DNA of 64,000 nucleotides from Streptomyces sp. NBC_00433. Lineage in GTDB: Bacteria; Actinomycetota; Actinomycetes; Streptomycetales; Streptomycetaceae. Position 1 is the first letter of the stretch. Each line of letters begins with the position of its first letter. Below, piece by piece: positions 51,645 to 59,477 of the stretch. The stretch covers positions 4,979,501 to 5,043,500 of the forward strand of contig CP107926.1 of the NCBI GenBank assembly GCA_036015235.1, in the 5' to 3' direction. The notes under the pieces were generated by a model. It searched no databases. It was given only the letters and a program-made list of their open reading frames with translations, and was not told where the DNA came from. The translations under genes were made by a program, and so were the position numbers.

Positions 51645-52166
51645 TCAGCGCCCGGTACCGCCGTAGACGACCGCCTCGTCGTTGTCGCTGTCGAGGCCAA
51701 AGGCCGAGTGCACGGCCTGCACCGCCGGATTCACGTCGTCCGCCCGGGTGACGACCGAAATGCGAATTTCCGAGGTCGAGATCAGCTCGATGTTCACCCC
51801 GGCATTGGACAGCGCCTCGAAGAACGTCGCCGTGACCCCGGGGTTCGTCTTCATCCCGGCGCCGACCAGCGAGATCTTGCCGATCTGGTCGTCGTAGCGC
51901 AGCGAGTCGAAAGCGATCACCGCCTGCGCCCTGGTGAGCGCCTCCATCGCCTTGTGCCCCTCGGACTTCGGCAGCGTGAAGGAGATGTCGGTCAGCGCGG
52001 TGGCCGCCGCCGACACGTTCTGCACGATCATGTCGATATTGATCTCGGCGTCCGCGATGGCCCGGAAGATCGTTGCGGCCTCGCCCGGCTTGTCCGGCAC
52101 CCCGACGACGGTGATCTTCGCCTCGGACGTGTCGTGCGAGACGCCGGAGATGATCGCCTGCTCCAC
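51645..52166 (-). CDS. Aspartate kinase beta subunit from internal in-frame start
   Basis: Actinobacterial aspartokinases are often alpha2-beta2 complexes, the beta chain being made from an in-frame start within the same gene. Here GTG at 52166 opens VEQAIISGVSHDTSEAKITVV, exactly before the first ACT domain. It is preceded by a perfect AAGGAG at 8 bases. The product would be 173 residues, the usual beta size. The start site is seen directly; use in vivo is inferred from the known family. Confidence 0.8.
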   Translation of the reverse strand: MEQAIISGVSHDTSEAKITVVGVPDKPGEAATIFRAIADAEINIDMIVQNVSAAATALTDISFTLPKSEGHKAMEALTRAQAVIAFDSLRYDDQIGKISLVGAGMKTNPGVTATFFEALSNAGVNIELISTSEIRISVVTRADDVNPAVQAVHSAFGLDSDNDEAVVYGGTGR

Positions 52167-52991
52167 TGGGCTTTCTCCTTGCGATGCGGATTGCGACGCG
52201 GTCTGCGATGCGGTGTGCGGCGAGAGCCGCTGTGCGAGCTGCGCCAGGCCTGCCGGCCGCTCGCTGCTGACCCAGGTGCCGGGAAGTCCGGAGAAGGACG
52301 AGCGCACGTGGATCGGGATGTTGTAGCGCCGCGCGTATTCCACGCAGCGGTGCAGCAGCACCTTCGAACCGGAGCTGGCCAGCTCCAGCATGTCCTCGAA
52401 GGCGATCCAGTCCATCTTGCGGGCCTTCTTCACCACCCGCGGGTCCGCGGTGAAGACCCCGTCGACGTCGGTGTAGATCTCGCACACCTCGGCGTCGAGC
52501 GCCGCGGCCAGCGCGACCGCCGTGGTGTCCGAGCCGCCCCGCCCGAGCGTGGTGATGTCCTTCTTGTCCTGCGACACACCCTGGAAGCCGGCCACGATCG
52601 CGATGTTGCCCTCGTCGAGCGCGGTACGGATCCGGCCCGGCGTCACATCGATGATCCGCGCCTTGTTGTGCACCGAGTCGGTGATCACACCGGCCTGGCT
52701 GCCGGTGAACGACTGCGCCTCGTGGCCGAGGTTCTTGATCGCCATCGCCAGCAGCGCCATGGAGATCCGCTCTCCGGCGGTCAGCAGCATGTCGAACTCG
52801 CGACCCGCTGGGATCGGCGAGACCTGCTCCGCGAGATCGATCAGCTCGTCCGTCGTGTCGCCCATCGCCGACACCACGACGACGACCTGGTGGCCGCCCT
52901 TCTTGGTGTCCACGATCCTTCGGGCGACGCGCTTGATGCCTTCGGCATCGGCGACGGAGGAGCCGCCGTACTTCTGCACGACAAGGCCCAC
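51645..52991 (-). CDS. ask: Aspartate kinase (alpha subunit / full-length)
   Basis: A 448-residue enzyme phosphorylating aspartate, the first step to lysine, threonine, methionine and diaminopimelate. The kinase domain starts VVQKYGGSSVADAEGIKRVA and includes TTLGRGGSDTTAVALAAAL. Two ACT domains (about residues 280-440) mediate feedback inhibition by lysine and threonine. The GTG start was chosen at the family N-terminus. Between kinase and ACT domains there is an insert of TASQ/SASQ units. Within it lies a strong internal ribosome site and GTG for a separate regulatory subunit. No aspartate-semialdehyde dehydrogenase gene directly follows. Confidence 0.96.
   Translation of the reverse strand: MGLVVQKYGGSSVADAEGIKRVARRIVDTKKGGHQVVVVVSAMGDTTDELIDLAEQVSPIPAGREFDMLLTAGERISMALLAMAIKNLGHEAQSFTGSQAGVITDSVHNKARIIDVTPGRIRTALDEGNIAIVAGFQGVSQDKKDITTLGRGGSDTTAVALAAALDAEVCEIYTDVDGVFTADPRVVKKARKMDWIAFEDMLELASSGSKVLLHRCVEYARRYNIPIHVRSSFSGLPGTWVSSERPAGLAQLAQRLSPHTASQTASQSASQGESPVEQAIISGVSHDTSEAKITVVGVPDKPGEAATIFRAIADAEINIDMIVQNVSAAATALTDISFTLPKSEGHKAMEALTRAQAVIAFDSLRYDDQIGKISLVGAGMKTNPGVTATFFEALSNAGVNIELISTSEIRISVVTRADDVNPAVQAVHSAFGLDSDNDEAVVYGGTGR
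52175..52180 (-). promoter_or_regulatory. Internal ribosome binding site for aspartokinase beta
   Basis: On the minus strand this reads AAGGAG, followed by 8 bases and the in-frame GTG at 52166. It sits inside the alpha coding sequence. Confidence 0.8.
52179..52214 (-). repeat. Three 12-bp coding repeats in the aspartokinase linker
   Basis: Three successive 12-base units (TTGCGATGCGGA, TTGCGACGCGGT, CTGCGATGCGGT on the plus strand) encode TASQ-TASQ-SASQ on the minus strand. They lie immediately upstream of the internal ribosome site, and widen the linker between kinase and ACT domains. Confidence 0.9.
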
Positions 52992-53168
52992 GTGCGCTCC
53001 TCGCTCAGGGGTGAATCGGTCGGCCCAGTTTAACGAGCAGGCACGATCTGCCCGGCACGTATCGCATGGTGAGATACGTCGCTCAAGGAATGATCAGCGG
53101 CCGGGAAATCAGCGAGAGGGAAGCGGCGGGCCAGGGGAGAGGGAGCAGGGGCCGTGCGGCCCGGCGCC

Positions 53169-53870
53169 TCACCGCGCCGGGCGCAGCCCCATCGTCCCCA
53201 GCTCGGCCTCCATGACCTTGCCGGCCTCCTCGGCCAGCTCGTCGTCGTCGTCCGGGTCGCCACCGGTGTCCAGCCCGTTCAGCTCGTCCAGCGGGCTGTC
53301 CAGCCGTACGTGCGCGACCAGCGACTGCAGCGCCCGCAGGCTCGCGCTCGCCGTCGAGCCCCAGTTGGACAGGTAGGAGAACTGCCACCACCACAGCGCC
53401 TCCGACACCCGCCCCGCCGTGAAGTGCGTCATCCCGTGCGTCAGGTCGGCCACCACATCGGCCATGTCGTCCGAGATCCGGCACGCCACCGGCGTCGACC
53501 TCGGCACATACGGGTCGAACACCTCGGAGTAGACGTCGATCGGCTCCAGCAGCGCCGCCAGCCGCTGCCGCAGGTCGTCCTCGTCGGGCTCGGGGCCCGC
53601 GTCCGGCTCGTAGCGCTCGTCGGGCACGAAGTCCTCGTGCGCGCCGAGCCGCCCGCCGGCCAGCAGCAGCTGCGAGACCTCGAGCAGCAGGTAGGGCACC
53701 GCGCTGTCCGGGTCGTCGCCCTTGGCCACCTCGCGGATCGCGACGATGAAGCTCTCGATCTGGTCGGCGATCTGGACGGCGAACTCGTCCGGCTCCTGCG
53801 GCACGAACGGCTCGGCCTGCGGCTCTGCCGCGCCGGCTCTCGCGCTCTTCTTCACCACGGTGTCAGACAT
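53169..53870 (-). CDS. DUF5063 protein next to recR
   Basis: A 233-residue soluble, acidic protein. EPDEFAVQIADQIESFIVAIREVA, PYLLLEVSQLLLAGGRL and WWWQFSYLSNWGSTASASLRALQSLVAHV are characteristic. The gene is conserved beside recR in streptomycetes. No function is known; the helical, all-acidic make-up gives no catalytic clue. The ATG overlaps the recR stop by 8 bases, and GGGAGGCGG lies upstream inside recR, showing coupling to recR. The gene order ybaB-recR-DUF5063-ask links repair and amino-acid genes by position only. Confidence 0.88.
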   Translation of the reverse strand: MSDTVVKKSARAGAAEPQAEPFVPQEPDEFAVQIADQIESFIVAIREVAKGDDPDSAVPYLLLEVSQLLLAGGRLGAHEDFVPDERYEPDAGPEPDEDDLRQRLAALLEPIDVYSEVFDPYVPRSTPVACRISDDMADVVADLTHGMTHFTAGRVSEALWWWQFSYLSNWGSTASASLRALQSLVAHVRLDSPLDELNGLDTGGDPDDDDELAEEAGKVMEAELGTMGLRPAR

Positions 53871-54462
53871 CGAGCAACCGCCTCCCTTCGAAGGCCCGCC
53901 CGAGCGTGACCTCGTCCGCGTATTCCAAGTCGCCACCCACGGGCAGGCCGCTGGCCAGGCGCGTCACGCGCAGTCCCATGGGTTTCACCGTCCGGGCGAG
54001 GTACGTCGCTGTGGCCTCGCCCTCCAGATTGGGGTCCGTCGCCAGGATCAGCTCGGTCACGGTGCCGTCGGCCAGCCTGCGGAGCAGCTCCGCGATCCGC
54101 AGATCGTCGGGGCCGACACCGTCGATCGGACTGATCGCGCCGCCCAGCACGTGGTATTTCCCGCGGAATTCGCGGGTCCGCTCGATCGCGACCACGTCCT
54201 TGGGCTCCTCGACCACGCAGATCACCGCCGGGTCGCGACGCGGATCACGGCACACCCGGCACAGCTCGTCCTGCGCGACATTGCCGCACACCTTGCAGAA
54301 GCGGACCTTCGCCTTCACCTCGGCCAGCACATGCGCGAGGCGGCGTACGTCCGCGGGGTCGGCCTGCAGGATGTGGAAGGCGATGCGCTGCGCGCTCTTG
54401 GGACCCACGCCGGGCAGCCTGCCCAGTTCGTCGATCAGGTCCTGCACCACGCCTTCGTACAC
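53863..54462 (-). CDS. recR: Recombination mediator RecR
   Basis: A 199-residue repair protein that, with RecO/RecF, helps load RecA at gaps. It starts MYEGVVQDLIDELGRLPGVGPKSAQRIAFH (helix-hairpin-helix). A zinc finger follows (CKVCGNVAQDELCRVC, about residues 57-72). The Toprim domain begins VICVVEEPKDVVAIERT, and HVLGGAISPIDGVGPDDLRI is highly conserved. Length is standard. It lies 36 bases downstream of ybaB, the usual bacterial order dnaX-ybaB-recR. Confidence 0.97.
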   Translation of the reverse strand: MYEGVVQDLIDELGRLPGVGPKSAQRIAFHILQADPADVRRLAHVLAEVKAKVRFCKVCGNVAQDELCRVCRDPRRDPAVICVVEEPKDVVAIERTREFRGKYHVLGGAISPIDGVGPDDLRIAELLRRLADGTVTELILATDPNLEGEATATYLARTVKPMGLRVTRLASGLPVGGDLEYADEVTLGRAFEGRRLLDV

Positions 54463-54498
54463 GCCGGCACGCCTTCCAGGAGTGAGAGAGGGGTCAGG

Positions 54499-54834
54499 TC
54501 AGAAAAGGCCCGGCAGACCGCCGCCGAGCCCCTGGGCGAGCGGGCCGAGCTTGCGCTGCTGCAGTTCCTGTGCCGCGTCGGTCGCATTGTGGACGGCGGC
54601 GACCACCAGGTCGGCCAGCGTCTCTGTGTCGTCCGGGTCGACGGCCTTCGGGTCGATCACCAGCGCACGCAGCTCGCCCGCGCCGGACACCGTGGCCTTC
54701 ACCAGGCCACCGCCCGCCGAGCCCTCGACCTCGGTCTCGGCCAGCTCCTGCTGGGCCGCGGCCAGGTCCTGCTGCATCTTCTGCGCCTGCTGGAGCAGTG
54801 CCTGCATATTCGGCTGACCACCACCGGGAATCAC
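54499..54834 (-). CDS. YbaB/EbfC nucleoid-associated protein
   Basis: A 111-residue DNA-binding dimer. MQALLQQAQKMQQDLAAAQQELAETEVEGSAGGGLVKATV and IDPKAVDPDDTETLADLVVAAVHNA (each part of the family core) identify it. The N-terminal glutamine-rich helix and beta strands are normal, with a short C-terminal tail QGLGGGLPGLF. It sits between dnaX and recR as usual. It may compact DNA or affect repair. Confidence 0.95.
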   Translation of the reverse strand: MIPGGGQPNMQALLQQAQKMQQDLAAAQQELAETEVEGSAGGGLVKATVSGAGELRALVIDPKAVDPDDTETLADLVVAAVHNATDAAQELQQRKLGPLAQGLGGGLPGLF

Positions 54835-55077
54835 GGTTCGCTCCTGCCTCGCGTCTGCTTCGTGTACTGCTGCCGCGCCGGCTGTCCCGCCGGCCCTTCC
54901 GTCCGTGCCGCGGCCGTCCCGCTCACCGCTTTTTTCACTGACACGCCGAGCCTACGTGCTCGTACGGCGGTGCGCCCTACGCCGTACGGAGGATCGCTGT
55001 GGCGCGGACTCCACCCGGAGTAGCGGGCCGGTGGGCCGCAGGGATTAGCCGACCGGGTCCGCCCGCATCATCGCAGG

Positions 55078-57282
55078 TCAGTCGTGCCTGATCTCCTCGA
55101 TCACGGTGGCGCCCAGCTCGCGGATGAACAGATCGTGACCGCTGAGCGCCGAATCGACGAGGTCGGGGTCGTCGTCCTCGGGAATGTCGTCCTCGATGGG
55201 CGGCGGGGTCTCGTCGGTATACCGCCGCGGCGGGTCGGGCGGCGGTGCGGCGGCGGGCGCGGACCTGGGCCCGGGGGGCATCGTGGCGGTCGCGGTGCCG
55301 CTCTGCCCGGTCGAGCCGTACTGGGCGCCCTGGCTGCCTTGCCCGCCCTGGCCGCTCTGCCCGCCGCCGGGCCGGGTCTGCGGGGCGGGCTGGGCCTGGG
55401 TCATGACCTGGGTGACGGCCTGCGCGGAGCCGTACGCGTCCGGGCTCGCCGCCCCGCCGCCGTACGCCTGGGGCGCGGCCGGGCCCTGCGGCGGCGCGGG
55501 CGGCCGCGAGGACCCGCCTCCGCCGCCTCCGAAGCCGCCGCCACCCGCGCCGCCTCCGCCCCCGGACGGGTCGACGATGGCCTCGATGCGCCACTGCACG
55601 CCGAGCGCGTCGTTGATCGCCTGCTTGAGCACGTCCTCGCTGCCGCTGTTGGTGAAGCTGTTGCGGGCGCCGGGATTGTCGAAGCCGACCTGCAGCGTCT
55701 CGCCGTCGAAGCCGGAGACCTGGGCGTTGTTGAAGAGCAGCATCCAGGTCAGCCGCCGCCGGTTCTTGACGGCGTCAAGGATCTGCGGCCACATCTGCCG
55801 CACCCGCGAGGGGTCACCGCCCCCGCCGGCCGCCCCCTGGGCGGGCGCTGCCTGGGCCTGCACCTGAGCCGGCGCCTGCGGCTGGGCCGGCCCCGCGTTC
55901 TGCGGCGCGGCGGTCGGCCAGGCCCCCGGCTTGGCGGGCGCCGGCGGCGATACGGGGTCGGGCGCGCGTACGGGCTCCGGTACGGTCGCGGGCTCGGGGC
56001 GTACCGGCTCGGGCGGCGGCGGCGTACGTACCGCGGCCGCGGCTCGGGCGGCGGCGGCCCCGCCCGCGGCGTCACCGCCCGTACCGCCGACGGGAGCGGC
56101 GAAGGCACCCCCGCCCGCACCCCCGAAACCGCCCCGCTCCAGCCGTTCCAGCCGGGCCTGGAGCGAACGCTCGTCGTCGTACGCGGCGGGCAGCAGCACC
56201 CGGGCGCAGATCAGCTCCAGCTGCAGCCGCGGCGAGGTCGCCCCCCGCATCTCCGTCAGTCCGGTGCTGACGAGGTCGGCCGCGCGGCTCAGCTCGGCGG
56301 CCCCGAAGACCGACGCCTGAGCCTGCATCCGCTCCACCACGTCGCGGGGCGCGTCGATCAGGCCCTTGTCCGCGGCGTCCGGCACGGCGGCCAGGATGAC
56401 CAGGTCGCGGAGCCGCTCCAGCAGGTCGGCCACGAAGCGGCGCGGGTCGTGCCCGCCCTCGATCACCCGGTCCACCATCCCGAAGACAGCGGCGCCGTCC
56501 CCGGCCGCGAAGCCGTCCACCACGTCGTCGAGCAGCGCCGCGTCCGTATAACCGAGCAGCGCGGTGGCCATGGCGTACGTCACGCCGTCCGCCGCCGCGC
56601 CGGCCAGCAGCTGGTCCATCACCGACATCGAGTCCCGCACCGACCCGGCACCGGCCCGCACCACCAGCGGATACACCCCGTCCTCGACAGGGATGGACTC
56701 CCGCTGGCACACCTCCGCGAGGTAGTCGCGCAACGTCCCCGGCGGCACCAGCCGGAAGGGATAGTGGTGCGTGCGCGACCTGATCGTCCCGATGACCTTC
56801 TCGGGCTCGGTCGTGGCGAAGATGAACTTCAGATGCTCCGGCGGCTCCTCGACCACCTTGAGCAGGGCATTGAACCCCGCCGAGGTGACCATGTGCGCCT
56901 CGTCGATGATGTAGATCTTGTACCGGCTCCCGGCGGGCCCGAAGAAGGCCTTCTCCCTGAGGTCGCGCGCGTCGTCGACGCCACCGTGCGAGGCGGCGTC
57001 GATCTCGATCACGTCGATCGACCCCGGCCCGCCCCTGGCCAGGTCCTGGCACGACTGGCACACCCCGCAGGGCGTCGGCGTCGGCCCCTGCTCGCAGTTC
57101 AGACAGCGGGCCAGGATCCGCGCACTGGTCGTCTTCCCGCACCCGCGCGGCCCGCTGAACAGGTACGCATGGTTGACCCGGTTGTTCCGCAGCGCCTGCT
57201 GCAACGGGTCAGTGACATGCTCCTGCCCGATGACCTCGGCGAAGGTCTCGGGACGATAGCGGCGGTACAGAGCGAGGGACAC
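55078..57282 (-). CDS. dnaX: DNA polymerase III subunits gamma and tau
   Basis: A 734-residue clamp-loader ATPase. The AAA+ part (about residues 1-360) begins LALYRRYRPETFAEVIGQEHVT. Walker A is GPRGCGKTTSARIL, the zinc module CLNCEQGPTPTPCGVCQSC and Walker B IDEAHM. A long Pro/Ala/Gly-rich linker with GGGGAGGGGFGGGGGG follows, and the end carries a short acidic tail. GTG at the family start is used. Glycine and proline runs are common in streptomycete homologues. It lies beside the SRP RNA gene on the same strand, in the order usual for the genus. Confidence 0.95.
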   Translation of the reverse strand: MSLALYRRYRPETFAEVIGQEHVTDPLQQALRNNRVNHAYLFSGPRGCGKTTSARILARCLNCEQGPTPTPCGVCQSCQDLARGGPGSIDVIEIDAASHGGVDDARDLREKAFFGPAGSRYKIYIIDEAHMVTSAGFNALLKVVEEPPEHLKFIFATTEPEKVIGTIRSRTHHYPFRLVPPGTLRDYLAEVCQRESIPVEDGVYPLVVRAGAGSVRDSMSVMDQLLAGAAADGVTYAMATALLGYTDAALLDDVVDGFAAGDGAAVFGMVDRVIEGGHDPRRFVADLLERLRDLVILAAVPDAADKGLIDAPRDVVERMQAQASVFGAAELSRAADLVSTGLTEMRGATSPRLQLELICARVLLPAAYDDERSLQARLERLERGGFGGAGGGAFAAPVGGTGGDAAGGAAAARAAAAVRTPPPPEPVRPEPATVPEPVRAPDPVSPPAPAKPGAWPTAAPQNAGPAQPQAPAQVQAQAAPAQGAAGGGGDPSRVRQMWPQILDAVKNRRRLTWMLLFNNAQVSGFDGETLQVGFDNPGARNSFTNSGSEDVLKQAINDALGVQWRIEAIVDPSGGGGGAGGGGFGGGGGGSSRPPAPPQGPAAPQAYGGGAASPDAYGSAQAVTQVMTQAQPAPQTRPGGGQSGQGGQGSQGAQYGSTGQSGTATATMPPGPRSAPAAAPPPDPPRRYTDETPPPIEDDIPEDDDPDLVDSALSGHDLFIRELGATVIEEIRHD

Positions 57283-57331
57283 GCCACCGAGCCTAACCGC
57301 GCCCACCGACACCCGGCCCCCACCCACGCAA

Positions 57332-57421
57332 AGACCCCCCACGCACCCGCCAGAGCCCACCTACCCTTGCTGCCTTCCGGCCCTGGGGGAGTTCAGCGAG
57401 ATAGCGCCACGTGAGGGGCTG
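57332..57421 (-). ncRNA. ffs: Signal recognition particle RNA, small bacterial type
   Basis: On the minus strand the core GGCCGGAAGGCAGCAAGGG is the universal SRP apical loop that binds Ffh. Terminal arms CCCCTCACG (5') and CGTGGGGGG (3') pair over 9 bases with one G-U. Length is about 90 bases. It lies upstream of dnaX on the same strand and back to back with tRNA-Ser, a common actinobacterial order. Exact ends are estimated from the pairing. Confidence 0.93.
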
Positions 57422-57495
57422 CCGCCCACCTTACCCGATCCCCCCACCCCGAACGAGTTCGCTACCACCCCCCCGCGTCTTGTACTGTTTGCGGC

Positions 57496-57583
57496 GGAGG
57501 ATTCGCCTAGTGGCCTAGGGCGCACGCTTGGAAAGCGTGTTGGGGGCAACCCCTCACGAGTTCGAATCTCGTATCCTCCGCCA
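57496..57583 (+). tRNA. tRNA-Ser (anticodon GGA), CCA encoded
   Basis: Acceptor arms GGAGGAT and ATCCTCC pair perfectly, then discriminator G and an encoded CCA. The anticodon stem is CACGC/GCGTG with loop TTGGAAA, anticodon GGA at 57530-57532. A long variable arm (TTGGGGGCAACCCCTC) marks a class II serine tRNA. The T-loop TTCGAAT is present. An integrase-bearing element begins just after it, so its 3' end is the probable attachment site. Confidence 0.97.
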
Positions 57584-57601
57584 GTGCCTCACCGGGCACG
57601 A

Positions 57602-57640
57602 CGTCGAAGGGCCCCCATCCGCGATGGGGGCCCTTCGACG
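57602..57640. terminator. 17-bp perfect hairpin after tRNA-Ser
   Basis: The arms at 57602-57618 and 57624-57640 are exact complements (CGTCGAAGGGCCCCCAT and its reverse) around a 5-base loop. It lies 18 bases after the tRNA CCA end and should end its transcript. Whether it belongs to the chromosome or came with the element depends on where the attachment core ends. Confidence 0.85.
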
Positions 57641-57644
57641 CGTG

Positions 57645-57668
57645 TGGTTGCAGTTTTGGTTGCAGTTG
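57645..57668 (+). repeat. Direct repeat TGGTTGCAGTT x2 near the presumed attachment site
   Basis: TGGTTGCAGTT occurs at 57645-57655 and 57658-57668 (period 13), just after the tRNA terminator. Short direct repeats beside an attachment core can be integrase arm-binding sites. That role is only suggested. Confidence 0.4.
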
Positions 57669-57745
57669 AGCCGCCCAGGCCGAGATCGCGACGGAGAGAA
57701 GCGGGTCCGTCACGTTGAGGTAGATCCACAGCCGCGCAACCTGCC

Positions 57746-57754
57746 TGTGGACAA
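57746..57754 (-). other. Streptomyces-type DnaA box TTGTCCACA
   Basis: An exact match to the preferred Streptomyces DnaA box on the minus strand, in the gap between tRNA-Ser and the methyltransferase gene. It is single and of doubtful function. Confidence 0.3.
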
Positions 57755-57791
57755 CCCTCGTCACCGGAATCTCCCCTTGTAGGGTCGGCTT

Positions 57792-59468
57792 GTGACCATG
57801 CTCCCGTTCGCTGATGCCGACTGGCAGAACCTCTCCGTGCTCCCGACGCAAAACGTCGAGCACGGCGAGGTATTCACGCGACGTTGGGTGGTCGACCTGA
57901 TCCTCGACCTGCTCGCCTACACGGCCGACAAAGACCTTTGCGACGTCAGGCTTGTCGAGCCGGCTTGCGGCACGGGCGCGTTTCTGGCGGCAGTCGCATC
58001 GCGGATCAGCTCCTCCTGCCGTAGGCACAATCGCCCGATCGGCGATGCGATTGCGGCGGTCAGTGCCCTTGATCTACTGGACCGCAACGTGCAGCAGAGC
58101 CGTGCGGTGGTCGCAAAGCAGCTGACAGGCGATGGGTGGCAGCCCGACGAAGCCGAAGAGGTCGCGGCGGCCTGGGTGAAACAGGGTGACTACCTTCTTC
58201 GGCCGGAATCAGCCCAACGAGCCGACTACGTGGTGGGCAACCCTCCGTACATCCGCCTTGAGGACGTTCCCAATGACCGGATGGCCGCTTATCGGAGCGT
58301 CTGCTCGACGATGGGGGGCCGAGCGGACATTTACGTCGGCTTCTACGAGGTCGCGATGCGAAGCCTCGCTCCCAACGGACGGCTTGGCTTCATCTGCGCG
58401 GACCGCTGGATGCGGAACCAGTACGGCCGCCAGCTCCGCCAGTTGGTGACCTCTCGCTACAGCATGGACCTGGCCCTCGTCATGCACGACGTTGACGCCT
58501 TTGACGATCAGGTCTCGGCCTACCCGGCGATCACGGTCATCTCGAACCGTCCCCAAGGCTCAGCCGTGGCGGCGGACACCACACGGGCGTTCGGAGCCAC
58601 TCAGGCCGACGACTTTGCGGCCTGGTACGTGAAGAGGGAACCGGAGTCGGTCTCGACCGAGGCGTACCAGGCTGCTCGCATGCCGCACTGGTTCCCTGAC
58701 GAGGATTCCTGGCCGACCGCCTCCCCCGCCAGGCTCGCAGTCTTGGAAGATCTCACAGAACGCTTCGGTCTCTTGGAGGACGGCAAGACCGGGACTCGGG
58801 TCGGCATCGGCATCGCGACCGGCGCCGACAAGGTCTTCCTCACTAATGAAGCCGACCTTGTTGAGAGCGACCGGCTCCTGCCGATGGCTATGGTCCGTGA
58901 CACCACTACTGGCGCCCTCGACTGGCATGGCACCTTCCTGGTCAACCCGTGGACCACACACGGGGACTTGGTTGACCTCTCCGCCTACCCCCGGCTCGCC
59001 GGTCACTTCGAGGAGCACGGAGCCGCCCTGCGCAAGCGCTACGTCGCGGTCAAGCAGCCTCAGCGCTGGTACAAGACGATCGACAAGGTCGACCCTCGCC
59101 TGGCCCGGCGTCCCAAGCTGCTCTTTCCGGACATGAAGCTGACGATCCATCCGGTCCTGGATGAGGGCGGCCTGTACCCTCACCACAACCTGTACTTCAT
59201 CGTCTCGGACGTCTGGGACATGCGTGTACTCGGTGGTCTGCTGCTGTCCAAGGTCGCGGAAGCGTTCGTGGAGGCGTACGCGGTGAAGATGCGAGGGGGA
59301 ACTCTCCGCTTCCAAGCGCAGTATTTGCGCAAGATCCGCGTGCCGGACCCAGCATCGATCAGCGAGAGCGACCAGGCCGCCCTGGCAGAAGCCTTCGACA
59401 AGCGCGACGTCAAGGCGGCGACCGAAGCCGCCCTGCGTGTCTACGGGCTTGCCGAGTTGCCTGATTAG
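57792..59468 (+). CDS. Type II N6-adenine DNA methyltransferase (PaeR7I/XhoI-type system)
   Basis: A 558-residue adenine methyltransferase protecting the host DNA. Motif I, binding S-adenosylmethionine, is VEPACGTGAFLAAV (about residues 55-68). The catalytic motif IV is NPPYIRLEDVP (about 149-159). The C-terminal half is a target-recognition region; LRFQAQYLRKIRVPDP is typical of gamma-class enzymes linked to type II endonucleases. GTG at 57792 or ATG at 57798 may start it; the ribosome site is poor. The endonuclease gene begins 9 bases after the stop. Methylation presumably targets the endonuclease's site. Confidence 0.92.
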   Translation: MTMLPFADADWQNLSVLPTQNVEHGEVFTRRWVVDLILDLLAYTADKDLCDVRLVEPACGTGAFLAAVASRISSSCRRHNRPIGDAIAAVSALDLLDRNVQQSRAVVAKQLTGDGWQPDEAEEVAAAWVKQGDYLLRPESAQRADYVVGNPPYIRLEDVPNDRMAAYRSVCSTMGGRADIYVGFYEVAMRSLAPNGRLGFICADRWMRNQYGRQLRQLVTSRYSMDLALVMHDVDAFDDQVSAYPAITVISNRPQGSAVAADTTRAFGATQADDFAAWYVKREPESVSTEAYQAARMPHWFPDEDSWPTASPARLAVLEDLTERFGLLEDGKTGTRVGIGIATGADKVFLTNEADLVESDRLLPMAMVRDTTTGALDWHGTFLVNPWTTHGDLVDLSAYPRLAGHFEEHGAALRKRYVAVKQPQRWYKTIDKVDPRLARRPKLLFPDMKLTIHPVLDEGGLYPHHNLYFIVSDVWDMRVLGGLLLSKVAEAFVEAYAVKMRGGTLRFQAQYLRKIRVPDPASISESDQAALAEAFDKRDVKAATEAALRVYGLAELPD

Positions 59469-59477
59469 GAGAGCCTC

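Noticed and set aside
46534..57754. DnaA boxes as signs of a replication origin
   Set aside because: Only two isolated boxes, 11 kb apart, with no cluster, no AT-rich region and no dnaA/dnaN genes.
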